Below, one piece after another: positions 37,516-46,629 of a stretch of DNA of 64,000 bases. The stretch comes from Prescottella soli (GTDB taxonomy: Bacteria > Actinomycetota > Actinomycetes > Mycobacteriales > Mycobacteriaceae). Where the stretch lies: NCBI RefSeq assembly GCF_040024445.1, contig NZ_CP157276.1:1116001-1180000 (forward strand), given 5' to 3'. A model generated the notes under the pieces. The model was not told the origin of the DNA and made no database searches. It was given only the letters and a program-made list of their open reading frames with translations. Every line of letters begins with the position of its first letter. The first letter of the stretch is position 1. Made by a program: the position numbers and the translations under genes.

Positions 37516-38679
37516 TCAGCTGGGCCAGCCGGACGCGAACAGGTCGTTGTGTTCGCCCAGACCCGGGGCATGCAATCGAACACCGAAGGACGCGTCGTCG
37601 ATCAGACCCGGCATGCCGACGTGGGTGAACGCACCGGCGACCGGGTGTTCCGATTCGACGAAGATGCCCCGGTGCCGCAGGTGTTCGTCGGCCGCGATCT
37701 CCCCCAGCGTGCTGCGAACCGGGCCGATCGCGAGACCGACCTCGATCGCGAGGTCCATCCACTGCTGCTGCGTCCGCGTCGCGAAGACCTCGGTGAGCGG
37801 GTGCTCCAGGCTCGCGTCGTCGGGGCGCGCGTCGAGCAGGTCCTCCCTCCCCACGGCGCTGCAGAATCGGGCCCAGAACTTCGATTCCAGGGCCGTGAAG
37901 GCCACCGCGCGGCGATCCGCTGTCGCGTACAGCCGATACCGCGGGCCGCTGGTGCCGTCGCTGATCAACGGCAACGTCGTCGTGTCGGCGATCCTGTCCA
38001 GGTTTGCTTGGTAGACAACGGGAATCATCGACTGGGCCAGCAGCGCATCAGCGCCGGAGACATCGATCCGGCAGCCGACGCCGTGCCGTTCCCGACGGAC
38101 CAGCGCGGCGCAGATCTGCATCGCCGCCGCACTGCCGGCGGCGATCGCGGCATCACCGCCCCGCCCGCTGATCGACGCGCCCTCGTACTCGGCGGGAAGC
38201 AGCCCGCCGTCGGGCGTGACCGTCGTCGGGTTCGCCCCCACGAGCGCACTCATCATCAGACCGTGCGTCGGAATCGCGGCGTATGGGCCGCTCGCGCCGT
38301 AGCCGCTGACCGAGCAGTGGACGAGACCCGGATTCAGTTGTGCCAGTGCGTCATCGGACAATCCGAGTTTGGCGAGCGTGCCCGGGGCGTTTCCGTCGAC
38401 GAGCACCGCCGCGCCCTCGATCAGCCGGCGGAACAGGGTCAACCCCTCCACCGCCCGCATGTCGAGTGTCACCGACCGCTTGTTGCGGTTGAGCTGCAGG
38501 TGCGCGGGACTGTAGCCGGGGGTCACCTGGCCCAGTGCCCACCGGATCAGATCGCCGTGCGGTGGTTCGACCTTCACGACGTCGGCCCCGAGGTCGGCCA
38601 GCAGCATCCCGACCGTCGCTCCGGTGAGCAGGCTGGCCGATTCGACCACCCGCACCCCGGCGAGCAGCGGCTCAGCCAT
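37516..38679 (-). CDS. CaiB/BaiF-family CoA transferase
   Basis: This 387-residue family III CoA transferase opens with LAGVRVVESASLLTGATVGMLLADLGADVVKVE in part, the standard CaiB beginning, with NRNKRSVTLDM and the region around residues 150-200 carrying an aspartate (GRGGDAAIAAG) expected to form the acyl intermediate. It moves CoA between carboxylic acids. It is the last gene of the four-gene operon 41491-37516 and overlaps the kinase-like gene by 8 bases. An ATG two codons earlier (38685) is possible. Steroid and bile-acid CoA transferases are in this family, but the substrate is open. Confidence 0.87.
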   Translation of the reverse strand: MAEPLLAGVRVVESASLLTGATVGMLLADLGADVVKVEPPHGDLIRWALGQVTPGYSPAHLQLNRNKRSVTLDMRAVEGLTLFRRLIEGAAVLVDGNAPGTLAKLGLSDDALAQLNPGLVHCSVSGYGASGPYAAIPTHGLMMSALVGANPTTVTPDGGLLPAEYEGASISGRGGDAAIAAGSAAAMQICAALVRRERHGVGCRIDVSGADALLAQSMIPVVYQANLDRIADTTTLPLISDGTSGPRYRLYATADRRAVAFTALESKFWARFCSAVGREDLLDARPDDASLEHPLTEVFATRTQQQWMDLAIEVGLAIGPVRSTLGEIAADEHLRHRGIFVESEHPVAGAFTHVGMPGLIDDASFGVRLHAPGLGEHNDLFASGWPS

Positions 38680-39733
38680 CGGCATTCGCCAGTCGCAGGC
38701 CGTGCGCGGCACAACCGTCCGCCATCGTCGCGAACATCTCGGCAACCTCGGACCTCCCCCGACGGCGGCCGGCGGCCACCCGGCCTTCGAGCACCACGGC
38801 CAGCCTCGCCATCGCCAACCCTTGGTAGAACGGCAACCGGTCGATCGGCTGCCCGCTGGCCTCGGCGTACCGCTCCGCGACGTAGCTGCGCGACGGCAGC
38901 AGGTCGTGCACGGCCGGGTCGCCGCCACCGAGCGCGAACGCGGCCATCAGCGGGTTCTCCTCGGGTCGCGCCCAGCGTGCGGTGAGGTACCCGATGTCGA
39001 TCATCGCGTCGCCGACGGTCGCGGTCTCCCAGTCCAGTACCGCCTTCACCTCCGCCCGCTCGCGCGCCACCATGATGTTCATGGCGCTGTAGTCGCCGTG
39101 GATCAGCCCCAGCCGGTAGTTCGCGGGCTGGTCCCGGCGCAGCCCGTCGAGGAGTTCGTCCAGGGTCGGGGTGTCGCGCGTGCGGAACTTGTCGAGCATC
39201 GACGCCGCCTTGTCGAACTGCCGCGCCAGGTAGCCGTCGGGGCGCGCGGTGTCGACAAGTGTCGTCGCGCGCCAGTCCACCGTGTTCACCCGGGCCAGTG
39301 TGTCGACGATCGATTCCGTGATCGCCCGGCCGTCGCGCTGGTTCGCGAACGGTTCCGGCAGCGTCCGATCGAGCGTGATCCCGTCGACGAACTCGGTGAC
39401 CAGGAAGTCCCGCCGGGTCGGCGCGGACTCGTCGCGGACGACGACCGCGGCCGGGTGCGGGACGTCGGTCCCGGACAGGGCGTCCAGGATCTTCCCTTCC
39501 CGGCTCAGGTCGAAGGCTCCGCCGACCGACGCCTCGTGATGGTCCGGGGCGACACGGAGCACCCACCGCTGGTTGGCGCGGGCCACCAGATAGACCGCGT
39601 GACTGCGTCCTGCGGTCTGCGCGAGCGGCGCGATCGTCACCGCGCCCGCGCCCGGCAGCCGGTCCGCGAGCCAGCGTGAGAGGTCCTCGGACTCGGCGTC
39701 GCCGAGTGCTCGACTGATCGTGGACTGCGTCAT
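38672..39733 (-). CDS. APH-fold phosphotransferase (ACAD10/LvaA-like kinase)
   Basis: This 353-residue protein has the aminoglycoside-phosphotransferase fold: the catalytic loop HGDYSAMN near 230 and the metal motif LDWETATVGD near 250. Together with a CoA transferase and an SDR, it is closer to the kinases that phosphorylate hydroxyacyl-CoAs (the APH domain of ACAD10/11, or LvaA in levulinate breakdown) than to an antibiotic resistance enzyme. The ATG shares one base with the SDR stop. Calling it resistance-related would be wrong without evidence. Confidence 0.82.
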   Translation of the reverse strand: MTQSTISRALGDAESEDLSRWLADRLPGAGAVTIAPLAQTAGRSHAVYLVARANQRWVLRVAPDHHEASVGGAFDLSREGKILDALSGTDVPHPAAVVVRDESAPTRRDFLVTEFVDGITLDRTLPEPFANQRDGRAITESIVDTLARVNTVDWRATTLVDTARPDGYLARQFDKAASMLDKFRTRDTPTLDELLDGLRRDQPANYRLGLIHGDYSAMNIMVARERAEVKAVLDWETATVGDAMIDIGYLTARWARPEENPLMAAFALGGGDPAVHDLLPSRSYVAERYAEASGQPIDRLPFYQGLAMARLAVVLEGRVAAGRRRGRSEVAEMFATMADGCAAHGLRLANADG

Positions 39734-40482
39734 CAGAACCGGTACCCCCCGTTGAGTCCGATGGTCTGGCCGGTGAGCCAGGCGGATTCCGTGCCCAGCA
39801 GATGACTCACCATGGCGGCGACGTCGGACGGCTGCCCGACGCGCCGGACCGGCGCCTGCATGGCGTAGAAGTCGATCACCTGCTGATTGGTGACCTCCCG
39901 CGCGGTCGGGGTGTCGACCAGGCCGAGTTGGATTGTGTTGCAGGTGATCCCGCGCCCACCGAGCTCGGTCGCTGCGGTGCGCGTGATCGACTCGGCGGCA
40001 GCCTTGCTCGCCGCGTAGGCGGCTCCACCGAACAGCCCCTGCACGGTGGAGACCGACGAGATGTTCACGATGCGGCCGCCGTCCTCCATCCGCTTCGAGC
40101 ACTCGGCCGCAGCGACCAGCAGTGCATGAGTGTTGAGCGCGAACGCCTGCAGGTATTCGTCGTGCCGCTCCGACGCCAGCTTGGGGAGTGAACCGAACAC
40201 CGCGGTCGCCGCGTTGTGAACGAACGCGTCGAGGCGGCCGAACCCGTCGACGGCCGTGTCGACGACCCGCCGCACGCCGGCGGGCTCGGCCAGGTCGGCC
40301 TGCACGGTCACAGCGCCCACACCCGCGTCCCGGCACCTGCGGGCGGTGTTCTCCGCACCGGATTCGTTGGCGCGGTATGCGATCACCACGTCGAAACCGT
40401 CGTCGGCCAGCCGCGCGCAGATCGCCGACCCGATTCCGCCTGCACCGCCGGTGACCACCGCGGTCCGCTTCGCATCCGCCAT
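39733..40482 (-). CDS. Short-chain dehydrogenase/reductase (FabG-like)
   Basis: This 249-residue classical SDR has the NADPH loop TGGAGGIG (11-18), the NAA segment, the catalytic Ser in NISSVS, and YAASK. The C-terminus is TGQTIGLNGGYRF, as in FabG-type reductases. It begins one base after the KAS III-like stop and runs into the kinase gene, so it is part of one transcript. A 3-ketoacyl-CoA/ACP reductase role would fit a gene after a ketoacyl synthase. Confidence 0.88.
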   Translation of the reverse strand: MADAKRTAVVTGGAGGIGSAICARLADDGFDVVIAYRANESGAENTARRCRDAGVGAVTVQADLAEPAGVRRVVDTAVDGFGRLDAFVHNAATAVFGSLPKLASERHDEYLQAFALNTHALLVAAAECSKRMEDGGRIVNISSVSTVQGLFGGAAYAASKAAAESITRTAATELGGRGITCNTIQLGLVDTPTAREVTNQQVIDFYAMQAPVRRVGQPSDVAAMVSHLLGTESAWLTGQTIGLNGGYRF

Positions 40483-40483
40483 G

Positions 40484-41491
40484 TCAGTACCACCGCATGA
40501 CGATTACCGCGCCGCTGACACCCGCACCCGCGGTGACCATCACGACGATGTCCCCGCGTTCGAGCGTCCGCTCGCGCTCGGCCATGACGGTGCTGATCGG
40601 CAACGACGCCGAGGCCGTGTTCGCGACCCACTGCCCGCTGGTCGGCACCTTCTCCGCCTCGAGTCCGAGCACCTGCCCGAGGGTCCGCACCATCTGGACG
40701 TTGGCCTGGTGCACGAAGAGGTGGTCGATGTCCGCGATCGTGAGCCCCACCTCGTCGAGCGACTGCCGGAGCAGTACGGGGATTTCCCGTACGAACACGT
40801 CCACCAGCACGTACCCGTCCATGTGCAGTGGTTCGACGCCTGCCGAATCCGGTGTGCGATACGGGGTTCGCAGCGCCTCGACGAACGTGCTGTCGGTGAC
40901 GAGATGGCTGGTGAGGATGCCGTAGCCGGGTGGAACCGGGCCCATGAGGTAGGCGCCCGCACCGTCGCCGAACAGCGGCGTGGTCTTGCGGTCGGCGGGC
41001 ACCACGAAGTTCTCGATGCGGTGGGATCCGACGACCAGCGCGGTCCGTGCCTGCCCCATCCGGTGATACGCCTCGGCGGTCACCATCGCCTGCGCGAATC
41101 CGGCGCACCCACCGTCGAGGCTGAGCGCCGGCATGGGTCCCAGCCCCACGCGTGCGTGCACGTCCGACACCGGCGCCGGCACCTGCCGATCGGGTGTCGA
41201 CGTCGCGACGATCAGCATCCCCGGTTCCTCCGCGGCCTCCGGCGTCAGCGCGCGCTCGCGCGCATCCTTCAGGGCCAGTCGACCCGCCTCGGCCGCCATG
41301 TCCGCGGTGTTCTCCCCTATCGCGGCCCGCCGGCGTTCGAGCACACCGGTCTTCTCGACGATCCACTCCTCAGTGACGCCTGCCGCGGCCCCGATCTCGG
41401 CGTTGGTCGACACTCGCTGTGGGATGTACATTCCCATTCCCAGAACGCCGTACCCCGCCGAGCCCTCGCCTCGATGTCGCGCGGACTGCAT
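40484..41491 (-). CDS. KAS III (FabH)-like condensing enzyme
   Basis: This 335-residue thiolase-fold protein keeps the KAS III triad: Cys129 in DGGCAGFAQAM, His261 in VHQAN and Asn291 in ANTASAS. It would condense an acyl-CoA with malonyl- or another acyl thioester. It is distinct from the housekeeping FabH in lacking its usual GANTSAAS context and in heading an operon with SDR, kinase and CoA transferase. The ATG at 41491 is preceded by a GAGGGGG ribosome site; the frame upstream has no family likeness. The product is unknown. Confidence 0.85.
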   Translation of the reverse strand: MQSARHRGEGSAGYGVLGMGMYIPQRVSTNAEIGAAAGVTEEWIVEKTGVLERRRAAIGENTADMAAEAGRLALKDARERALTPEAAEEPGMLIVATSTPDRQVPAPVSDVHARVGLGPMPALSLDGGCAGFAQAMVTAEAYHRMGQARTALVVGSHRIENFVVPADRKTTPLFGDGAGAYLMGPVPPGYGILTSHLVTDSTFVEALRTPYRTPDSAGVEPLHMDGYVLVDVFVREIPVLLRQSLDEVGLTIADIDHLFVHQANVQMVRTLGQVLGLEAEKVPTSGQWVANTASASLPISTVMAERERTLERGDIVVMVTAGAGVSGAVIVMRWY

Positions 41492-41728
41492 CACCGATCC
41501 CCCTCGTGCCTTGGACGCCGGACCTGCGCCGAAGCCCTGTTCTACACCAGACGACTGCACGCAGGGAGGGATTTCCGGGCATTCGTCCGGTTCCGGCCGC
41601 ACGAAACCGACATGAACAAACGTCCAGGCGTTTTCGTGCAATTCACTCAAATCCCCCGAACGGCTGCTAGTTTTACCGACAGTGGCCAAGGGCCACATCT
41701 AGCCGATCTCACCCCAGAGGACTGAAAC

Positions 41729-41815
41729 ATGGGTTCCTTCACCACGCTCAGCGCCGTCATCGACAGCGTCAAGACCATCATGGCGATCATCCAGCAGCTC
41801 AGCTCCCTGAGCTGA
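41729..41815 (+). CDS. 28-residue amphipathic peptide gene
   Basis: An ATG with GAGGA seven bases upstream opens a 28-codon frame, MGSFTTLSAVIDSVK... ending ...QQLSSLS, followed 13 bases later by a 19-bp hairpin. Hydrophobic residues (L7, V10, I11, V14, I17, M18, I20, I21, L24, L27) recur with helical spacing, and the only charges are Asp12 and Lys15, so one amphipathic helix is likely. It has no signal peptide. Size and style recall the tiny porin-like (PorA/PorH) or membrane-active peptides of Corynebacteriales, but I do not recognise the sequence. It stands alone, divergent from the KAS III operon. Confidence 0.65.
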   Translation: MGSFTTLSAVIDSVKTIMAIIQQLSSLS

Positions 41816-41828
41816 CTTCTCCCACACA

Positions 41829-41869
41829 CGCCGAACGGGCCGGGCTCCACGAGTCCGGCCCGTTCGGCG
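41829..41869 (+). terminator. Long hairpin after the 28-residue peptide gene
   Basis: Bases 41829-41847 pair with 41851-41869 over 19 bp with one G-T pair and a 3-base loop. It begins 13 bases after the peptide stop and ends its transcript before the MFS gene. There is no U-run. Confidence 0.75.
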
Positions 41870-41960
41870 TTCCGGGACCGGGTCGGATCGGCACCACCCC
41901 GGATTCCGTCCTGCGGGACGGAACTGGCATGACGGAGAACACATCCGACATCGTCGGCGC

Positions 41961-43220
41961 ATGACAGCCGACGACACCCTTCAGCCGACCGCCTCCGACG
42001 CCCCGGTCGGCGAGGCGGCCGGCGCCGTGCAGGAGCCGCGCCTGGGCACCATCGTGGCGCTCGGATCGATGACGGCCCTGAGCCCCTTCACGATCGACAT
42101 GTATCTGCCGGCGTTGCCGGACATCGCTGCGGCACTGGACTCCTCGTCGTCCGGCGCGCAGCTGACGATCACCGGCACGCTGATCGGGCTCGCGCTTGGG
42201 CAGTTGGTGATCGGTCCACTGTCGGACACGCTGGGCCGCAAGAGACCGCTCGTCGCCGGGATCGCGCTGCACATCGTCGCCGCGCTGCTCGCGGTCTTCG
42301 CCACCACCATCGCGATGCTCGGTGTCCTCCGCGTCTTCCAGGGCGTCGGTGCCGCCGCGGCCGCCGTGGTCACGATGGCGATGGTTCGAGACCTCTACTC
42401 CGACAGCGCGGTCGCGGTGGTCATCTCACGACTGATGCTCGTCCTCGGCGTCGCACCCGTGCTCGCGCCGAGTATCGGTGGCGCCCTGCTGGTGGCCGTG
42501 GACTGGCGCGGGATCTTCGTCGCCCTCGCACTGATCGGCGTCGTCATCGCGCTGATCGCCGTCTTCGCGCTGCCGGAAACGCTTCCGCCCGAACGACGTC
42601 GACCCGGCGGGCTGGGGCCGGTGCTTCGCACCTACGGAATGCTCCTGCGTGACCGCACTTTCGTCGCACTCACGCTCGTCGCGAGCGTCGTGATGGCGTC
42701 GCTCTTCGTGTACGTCTCGGGTGCGTCCTTCGTGTACCAGGACCAGTTCGACCTCGACCAGCAGCAGTTCGCTCTGGTCTTCAGCGCCGGCGCGTTCTCC
42801 ATGATCGGGGCGACGCAACTCAACGTCCGCCTTCTGCGCCGGTGGACACCGCGCCAGATCGTGCAGTCGTCGTTGATCGCCGCGGTCGCCCTCGGCCTCG
42901 TCGCGGTCGTCGTGGCGTTCTTCACGATCGGCGGAATGGCCGGATTCGTCGCCGCGCTGTGGATCATGCTCGGGGCCGTCTGTTTCGTGCTGCCCAACGC
43001 GCCCGCGCTCGCACTGTCCCGTCACGGCGAGGCCGCCGGCACCGCGGCCGCCCTGCTGGGTTCGATGCAGTACGCCGTAGGTGCGGTCGTGGCGCCACTG
43101 GTCGGTCTGCTCGGCAACACCAGCACCGCACTGGTGTCGAGCATGACCGTGTGCCTCGCGATCGCGCTGGCGACGATGCTCGTGAGCGCGCGAATATCAG
43201 ACCGACCGCCGCGTACATGA
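41961..43220 (+). CDS. MFS drug-resistance transporter, Bcr/CflA type
   Basis: This 419-residue protein has 12 membrane segments and the Bcr/CflA marks: SPFTIDMYLPALPDI in the first helix, the loop GPLSDTLGRKRPL (MFS motif A) between helices 2 and 3, and FQGVGAAAAAVVTMAMVRDLY in helices 4-5. It is a proton-driven exporter of small drugs such as bicyclomycin or sulfonamides. The MarR gene starts 52 bases downstream and may control it. The substrate cannot be read from the sequence. Confidence 0.9.
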   Translation: MTADDTLQPTASDAPVGEAAGAVQEPRLGTIVALGSMTALSPFTIDMYLPALPDIAAALDSSSSGAQLTITGTLIGLALGQLVIGPLSDTLGRKRPLVAGIALHIVAALLAVFATTIAMLGVLRVFQGVGAAAAAVVTMAMVRDLYSDSAVAVVISRLMLVLGVAPVLAPSIGGALLVAVDWRGIFVALALIGVVIALIAVFALPETLPPERRRPGGLGPVLRTYGMLLRDRTFVALTLVASVVMASLFVYVSGASFVYQDQFDLDQQQFALVFSAGAFSMIGATQLNVRLLRRWTPRQIVQSSLIAAVALGLVAVVVAFFTIGGMAGFVAALWIMLGAVCFVLPNAPALALSRHGEAAGTAAALLGSMQYAVGAVVAPLVGLLGNTSTALVSSMTVCLAIALATMLVSARISDRPPRT

Positions 43221-43272
43221 ACCCGCACGCCCGGTGCACGAACCGACGCCGTCAGCGTGGGATGATCGGAGC

Positions 43273-43809
43273 ATGCCGTCACCGTCGCCGCTGCCACTGG
43301 ACCCCATCGAGGAAGCGCACCGCCAGTGGACGCAGCACGGCTGGGGTGCGGTGGCCGACGGGATGGCCGCGGTGACGTCGGTGATGCGGGCGCAGCAGAT
43401 CATGATGGCGCGCGTGGAGGAGACGCTCAAGCCGTTCGGGCTGACGTTCTCCCGCTACGAACTCCTGACGCTGCTGACCTTCACCCGGACCGGCGCGCTA
43501 CCGATGGCTAAGGCCAGCGCCCGACTCCAGGTGCACCCGACGAGCGTGACCAACGCGGTCGACCGCCTCGAGACCGCGGGGCTGGTGCGCCGCGTCCCGC
43601 ATCCGACCGATCGCCGCGCGACGCTCGTCGAGATCACCGCCGAGGGTCGGGAGTTGTCGTTGCGCGCCACCGAGGAACTGAACGCCAAGGTGTTCGCGGA
43701 GCCGGGGCTGGCCCCCGACCGGCTCGACTCCCTCGTCCGGATCCTCGCCGAACTGCGCTACCGCGCAGGCGATTTCGATACCGGGGAGAAGCCCGGCAAG
43801 TGGCACTGA
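43273..43809 (+). CDS. MarR-family transcriptional regulator
   Basis: This 178-residue winged-helix regulator has FGLTFSRYELLTLLTF, the recognition region ASARLQVHPTSVTNAVDRLETAGLV and the wing RRVPHPTDRRATLVEIT. The ATG at 43273 is chosen; an in-frame GTG at 43234 lacks a ribosome site. It is probably co-transcribed with the MFS gene, as is common for MarR-exporter pairs. A bidirectional hairpin follows. Confidence 0.88.
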   Translation: MPSPSPLPLDPIEEAHRQWTQHGWGAVADGMAAVTSVMRAQQIMMARVEETLKPFGLTFSRYELLTLLTFTRTGALPMAKASARLQVHPTSVTNAVDRLETAGLVRRVPHPTDRRATLVEITAEGRELSLRATEELNAKVFAEPGLAPDRLDSLVRILAELRYRAGDFDTGEKPGKWH

Positions 43810-43828
43810 CACGTCCGTGACAGACGTC

Positions 43829-43859
43829 GGCCCCGCATCGATCGATTCGATGCGGGGCC
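43829..43859. terminator. Bidirectional hairpin between marR-type gene and the valine operon
   Basis: GGCCCCGCATCG (43829-43840) pairs perfectly with CGATGCGGGGCC (43848-43859), loop 7 bases. It lies between two converging genes and can end both transcripts. Confidence 0.75.
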
Positions 43860-43880
43860 GAAGTGTCTTGCGCCGTACGC

Positions 43881-44657
43881 CTAGTGGTGCCCGAAGTTGG
43901 GGTCGCGCTTCTCGGTGAACGCGGCCATGCCTTCCTTCTGGTCTTCGGTCGCGAACGCAGAGTGGAACACGCGCCGCTCGAATCGCACGCCCTCGGACAG
44001 CGTCGACTCGAATGCCCGGTTGACCGACTCCTTGACCATCATCGCGATCGGCAGGGACATGTCGGCGATCTTCGATGCGGTCGCGATGGCCTCGTCGAGC
44101 AGGTCGATGGCCGGGACGATGCGAGCGACCAGTCCGGCGCGCTCGGCCTCCTCGGCGTCCATCGTGCGGCCGGTGAGGCACAGGTCCATCGCCTTGGCCT
44201 TGCCGATTGCGCGGGTCAGGCGCTGCGAGCCGCCGATGCCGGGCAGCACGCCGAGCTTGATCTCGGGCTGGCCGAACTTGGCCGAGTCGGCGGCGATCAG
44301 CACGTCGCACATCATCGCCAGCTCGCATCCGCCGCCGAGCGCGTAGCCGGCCACGGCCGCGACGATCGGCTTGCGCGCCGCCGCCAGACGGTCCCACGCC
44401 GAGAACCAGTCGTCGAGGTACATGTCCATGAAGGACTTGCTCTGCATCTCCTTGATGTCGGCGCCGGCCGCGAACGCGCGCTCCGAGCCGGTGATGAGAA
44501 TCGAACCGATGCCCCGGTCCTTCTCGAACTCGTCGACGGCCGCGACGACCTCCGACATCAGCTGGGCGTTGAGCGCGTTGAGCGCCTCCGGCCGGTTGAG
44601 CGTGATCATGCCCACGCGACCGGTTCGTCCGATCTGAATGGTCTGGTAGTCCGTCAT
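43881..44657 (-). CDS. Enoyl-CoA hydratase (EchA8/crotonase type)
   Basis: This 258-residue crotonase-fold enzyme hydrates 2-enoyl-CoAs. The oxyanion-hole segments are [11 protein letters not shown] and [13 protein letters not shown], and the catalytic glutamates lie in GGGCELAM and [13 protein letters not shown]-adjacent FGQPEIKLG. In valine breakdown it would hydrate methacrylyl-CoA. The ATG overlaps the mmsB stop (ATGA). It is the last gene of the mmsA operon. Confidence 0.92.
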   Translation of the reverse strand: MTDYQTIQIGRTGRVGMITLNRPEALNALNAQLMSEVVAAVDEFEKDRGIGSILITGSERAFAAGADIKEMQSKSFMDMYLDDWFSAWDRLAAARKPIVAAVAGYALGGGCELAMMCDVLIAADSAKFGQPEIKLGVLPGIGGSQRLTRAIGKAKAMDLCLTGRTMDAEEAERAGLVARIVPAIDLLDEAIATASKIADMSLPIAMMVKESVNRAFESTLSEGVRFERRVFHSAFATEDQKEGMAAFTEKRDPNFGHH

Positions 44658-45565
44658 CGAGTCTCTCCGTTCGACCTGTCCCTGATGTCCCTGATGATCG
44701 CCGAGAAGTCCTCGCCGCCGTGCCCGGTTTCGTGGAACCTCCGGTACAGCTCCGCGGCCCGCATACCGAGTTCGGCGTCGACGCCGTTGGCGCGCAACGC
44801 GTTCGCAGCCAGCCCGAGGTCCTTGTCCATGAGCGCGGCAGCGAAGCCCGGCTGGTAGTCGTTGTTGGCGGGGCTGGCCGGGACCGGACCGGGCACCGGA
44901 CAGTTGGTGGTGAGCGCCCAACACTGGCCCGACGCGTTCGACGCGACGTCGAACAGCGCCTGGTTGCTCAGCCCCAGCTTCTCGCCGAGCACGAACGCCT
45001 CGCTGATCGCGATCATCGAGACTCCGAGGATCATGTTGTTGCAGATCTTCGCGGCCTGCCCGACGCCGGGGCCGCCGCAGTGCACGACCTTGCGGCCCAT
45101 CACCTCGAGCAGCGGATGCGCCGCCTCGAAGTCCGCGTCGTCGCCGCCGACCATGAACGCGAGCGTGCCCGCCGCCGCGCCCATGACGCCACCCGACACC
45201 GGCGCATCCACGCCCCGGTGACCGGCCTGCTCGACCAGTTCGTGCGCGGCGCGGGCATCGGCGACGTCGATCGTCGAGCAGTCGACGAACAGCGTGCCCT
45301 GGCGCGCAGCGGCCAGCAGCCCACCCTCGTACAGACCGATCACGTGCTTGCCGCTGGGCAGCATCGTGATCACGACGTCGGCCTCGGTGGCGGCCTCGGT
45401 GGCGGATCCCACGACCGTGATGCCGTCGCGTTCAGCCTGCTCGAGCGCGGCCGGCGCGAGGTCGAAGCCCCGCACGACGTATCCGGCCTTGGCCAGGTTC
45501 GCCGCCATCGGTCCACCCATGTGGCCGAGTCCGACGAATCCGACGGTGATGTCGCTTGTGCTCAT
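44654..45565 (-). CDS. mmsB: 3-hydroxyisobutyrate dehydrogenase
   Basis: This 303-residue NAD-dependent enzyme oxidises 3-hydroxyisobutyrate to methylmalonate semialdehyde in valine breakdown. It has the Rossmann loop [16 protein letters not shown] (9-24), the substrate motif [16 protein letters not shown] and the catalytic lysine in [10 protein letters not shown]. The ATG overlaps the preceding stop by four bases. Order mmsA-ACAD-...-mmsB agrees with the mycobacterial mmsA-fadE9-mmsB set, with genes added. Confidence 0.94.
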   Translation of the reverse strand: MSTSDITVGFVGLGHMGGPMAANLAKAGYVVRGFDLAPAALEQAERDGITVVGSATEAATEADVVITMLPSGKHVIGLYEGGLLAAARQGTLFVDCSTIDVADARAAHELVEQAGHRGVDAPVSGGVMGAAAGTLAFMVGGDDADFEAAHPLLEVMGRKVVHCGGPGVGQAAKICNNMILGVSMIAISEAFVLGEKLGLSNQALFDVASNASGQCWALTTNCPVPGPVPASPANNDYQPGFAAALMDKDLGLAANALRANGVDAELGMRAAELYRRFHETGHGGEDFSAIIRDIRDRSNGETR

Positions 45566-46629
45566 CGCACTTCCTCCCCACTCACGAGTGCTGCGGCCAA
45601 ACCGAGTTCGGCTTCGCCGAGCGACTCGAAGAATCGATCCACGTGTTCGTCGGTGACCGCCTCGAGGGTCGACGGCGACCATGCGGGGTTACGGTCCTTC
45701 TCTACCACCTGCGCGCGGATGCCCTCCACGAGATCGCGGGATCCCAGGCACGCCAACGACACCCGGTACTCCTGATCGAGCACCGCCTCGAGCGTGTCGA
45801 GTTCGCGTGCCTGCCGCAACGCCCGCAACGTGACCTTCGCGGCGGTCGGGGACTTCGCGAGGATCTGCTCGGCGGCCGCGGCCGCCTCGGGAACACCACT
45901 CGATCGCAGATTCGCGACGATCTCCTCGACGGTGTCGGCCGCGTACGCGGCATCGATCCAGCCGCGCTGCGCGGCCAGTTCCGATGCCGGGGCGGGCTGT
46001 GCGAACCGCGCGATCGCGTCTTCGACGGTTCCGGTCGCGAGCGCCTGCTCGAACTCCGCGAGCCGGTCGGACGGGACGAAGTGGTCGGCGAAGCCGCTCA
46101 CGATCGCGTCGCCCGCACTCAACCGCGCCGTCGTCAGCGCGATGTGGGTGCCGAGTTCACCCGGCGCCCGCGACAGCAGGTAGGTGCCGCCGACGTCGGG
46201 CACGAAACCGATGCCCACCTCCGGCATTCCGATGGTCGACCGTTCGGTGACGATGCGGACGTTGCCGTGCGCCGAGACGCCGACCCCACCGCCCATCACG
46301 ATGCCGTCCATGATCGCGACGTACGGCTTGCCGTACCGGGCGATCGCGGCGTTGAGAACGTACTCGTCGCGCCAGAAGTCCTTGGACCCGTTGCCGCCCT
46401 CGCGGGCGTCGTGGTAGATCGAGACGATGTCGCCGCCCGCGCACAGCCCGCGTTCACCGGCGCCGGTGAGCAGGACGGCACGCACGGACTCGTCGTCGGC
46501 CCACTCGAGAAGCGCCGGGGCCATCGTCTGCACCATCGCGTGGTTGAGGGCGTTGATGGCCTTGGGCCGGTTGAGGGTAATGCGGCCGAGGCCGCCGACC
46601 CGCTCGACGATGACTTCAGGTTCGCTCAC
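45562..46629 (-). CDS. 3-hydroxyisobutyryl-CoA hydrolase (ECH_2 type)
   Basis: This 355-residue crotonase-superfamily hydrolase is longer than a hydratase, as HIBCH-type enzymes are. It has RGLCAGGDIVSIYHD, GGGVGVSAHGNVRIVTE and GMPEVGIGFVPDVGGTYLLSR, the last with the catalytic Glu/Asp pair. It frees 3-hydroxyisobutyrate from CoA, the step between the hydratase and MmsB. The GTG at 46629 overlaps the acyl-CoA dehydrogenase stop (GTGA). Confidence 0.92.
   Translation of the reverse strand: MSEPEVIVERVGGLGRITLNRPKAINALNHAMVQTMAPALLEWADDESVRAVLLTGAGERGLCAGGDIVSIYHDAREGGNGSKDFWRDEYVLNAAIARYGKPYVAIMDGIVMGGGVGVSAHGNVRIVTERSTIGMPEVGIGFVPDVGGTYLLSRAPGELGTHIALTTARLSAGDAIVSGFADHFVPSDRLAEFEQALATGTVEDAIARFAQPAPASELAAQRGWIDAAYAADTVEEIVANLRSSGVPEAAAAAEQILAKSPTAAKVTLRALRQARELDTLEAVLDQEYRVSLACLGSRDLVEGIRAQVVEKDRNPAWSPSTLEAVTDEHVDRFFESLGEAELGLAAALVSGEEVR

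Noticed and set aside
37498-37518. GACCGG-N5-CCGGTC hairpin at the CoA transferase stop as a terminator
   Set aside because: The stem is only six bp, it overlaps the stop codon, and no U-run follows.
38672-39733. Aminoglycoside resistance gene
   Set aside because: The APH fold is shared by many kinases; the operon partners act on acyl-CoAs, so the hydroxyacyl-CoA kinase group is more likely.
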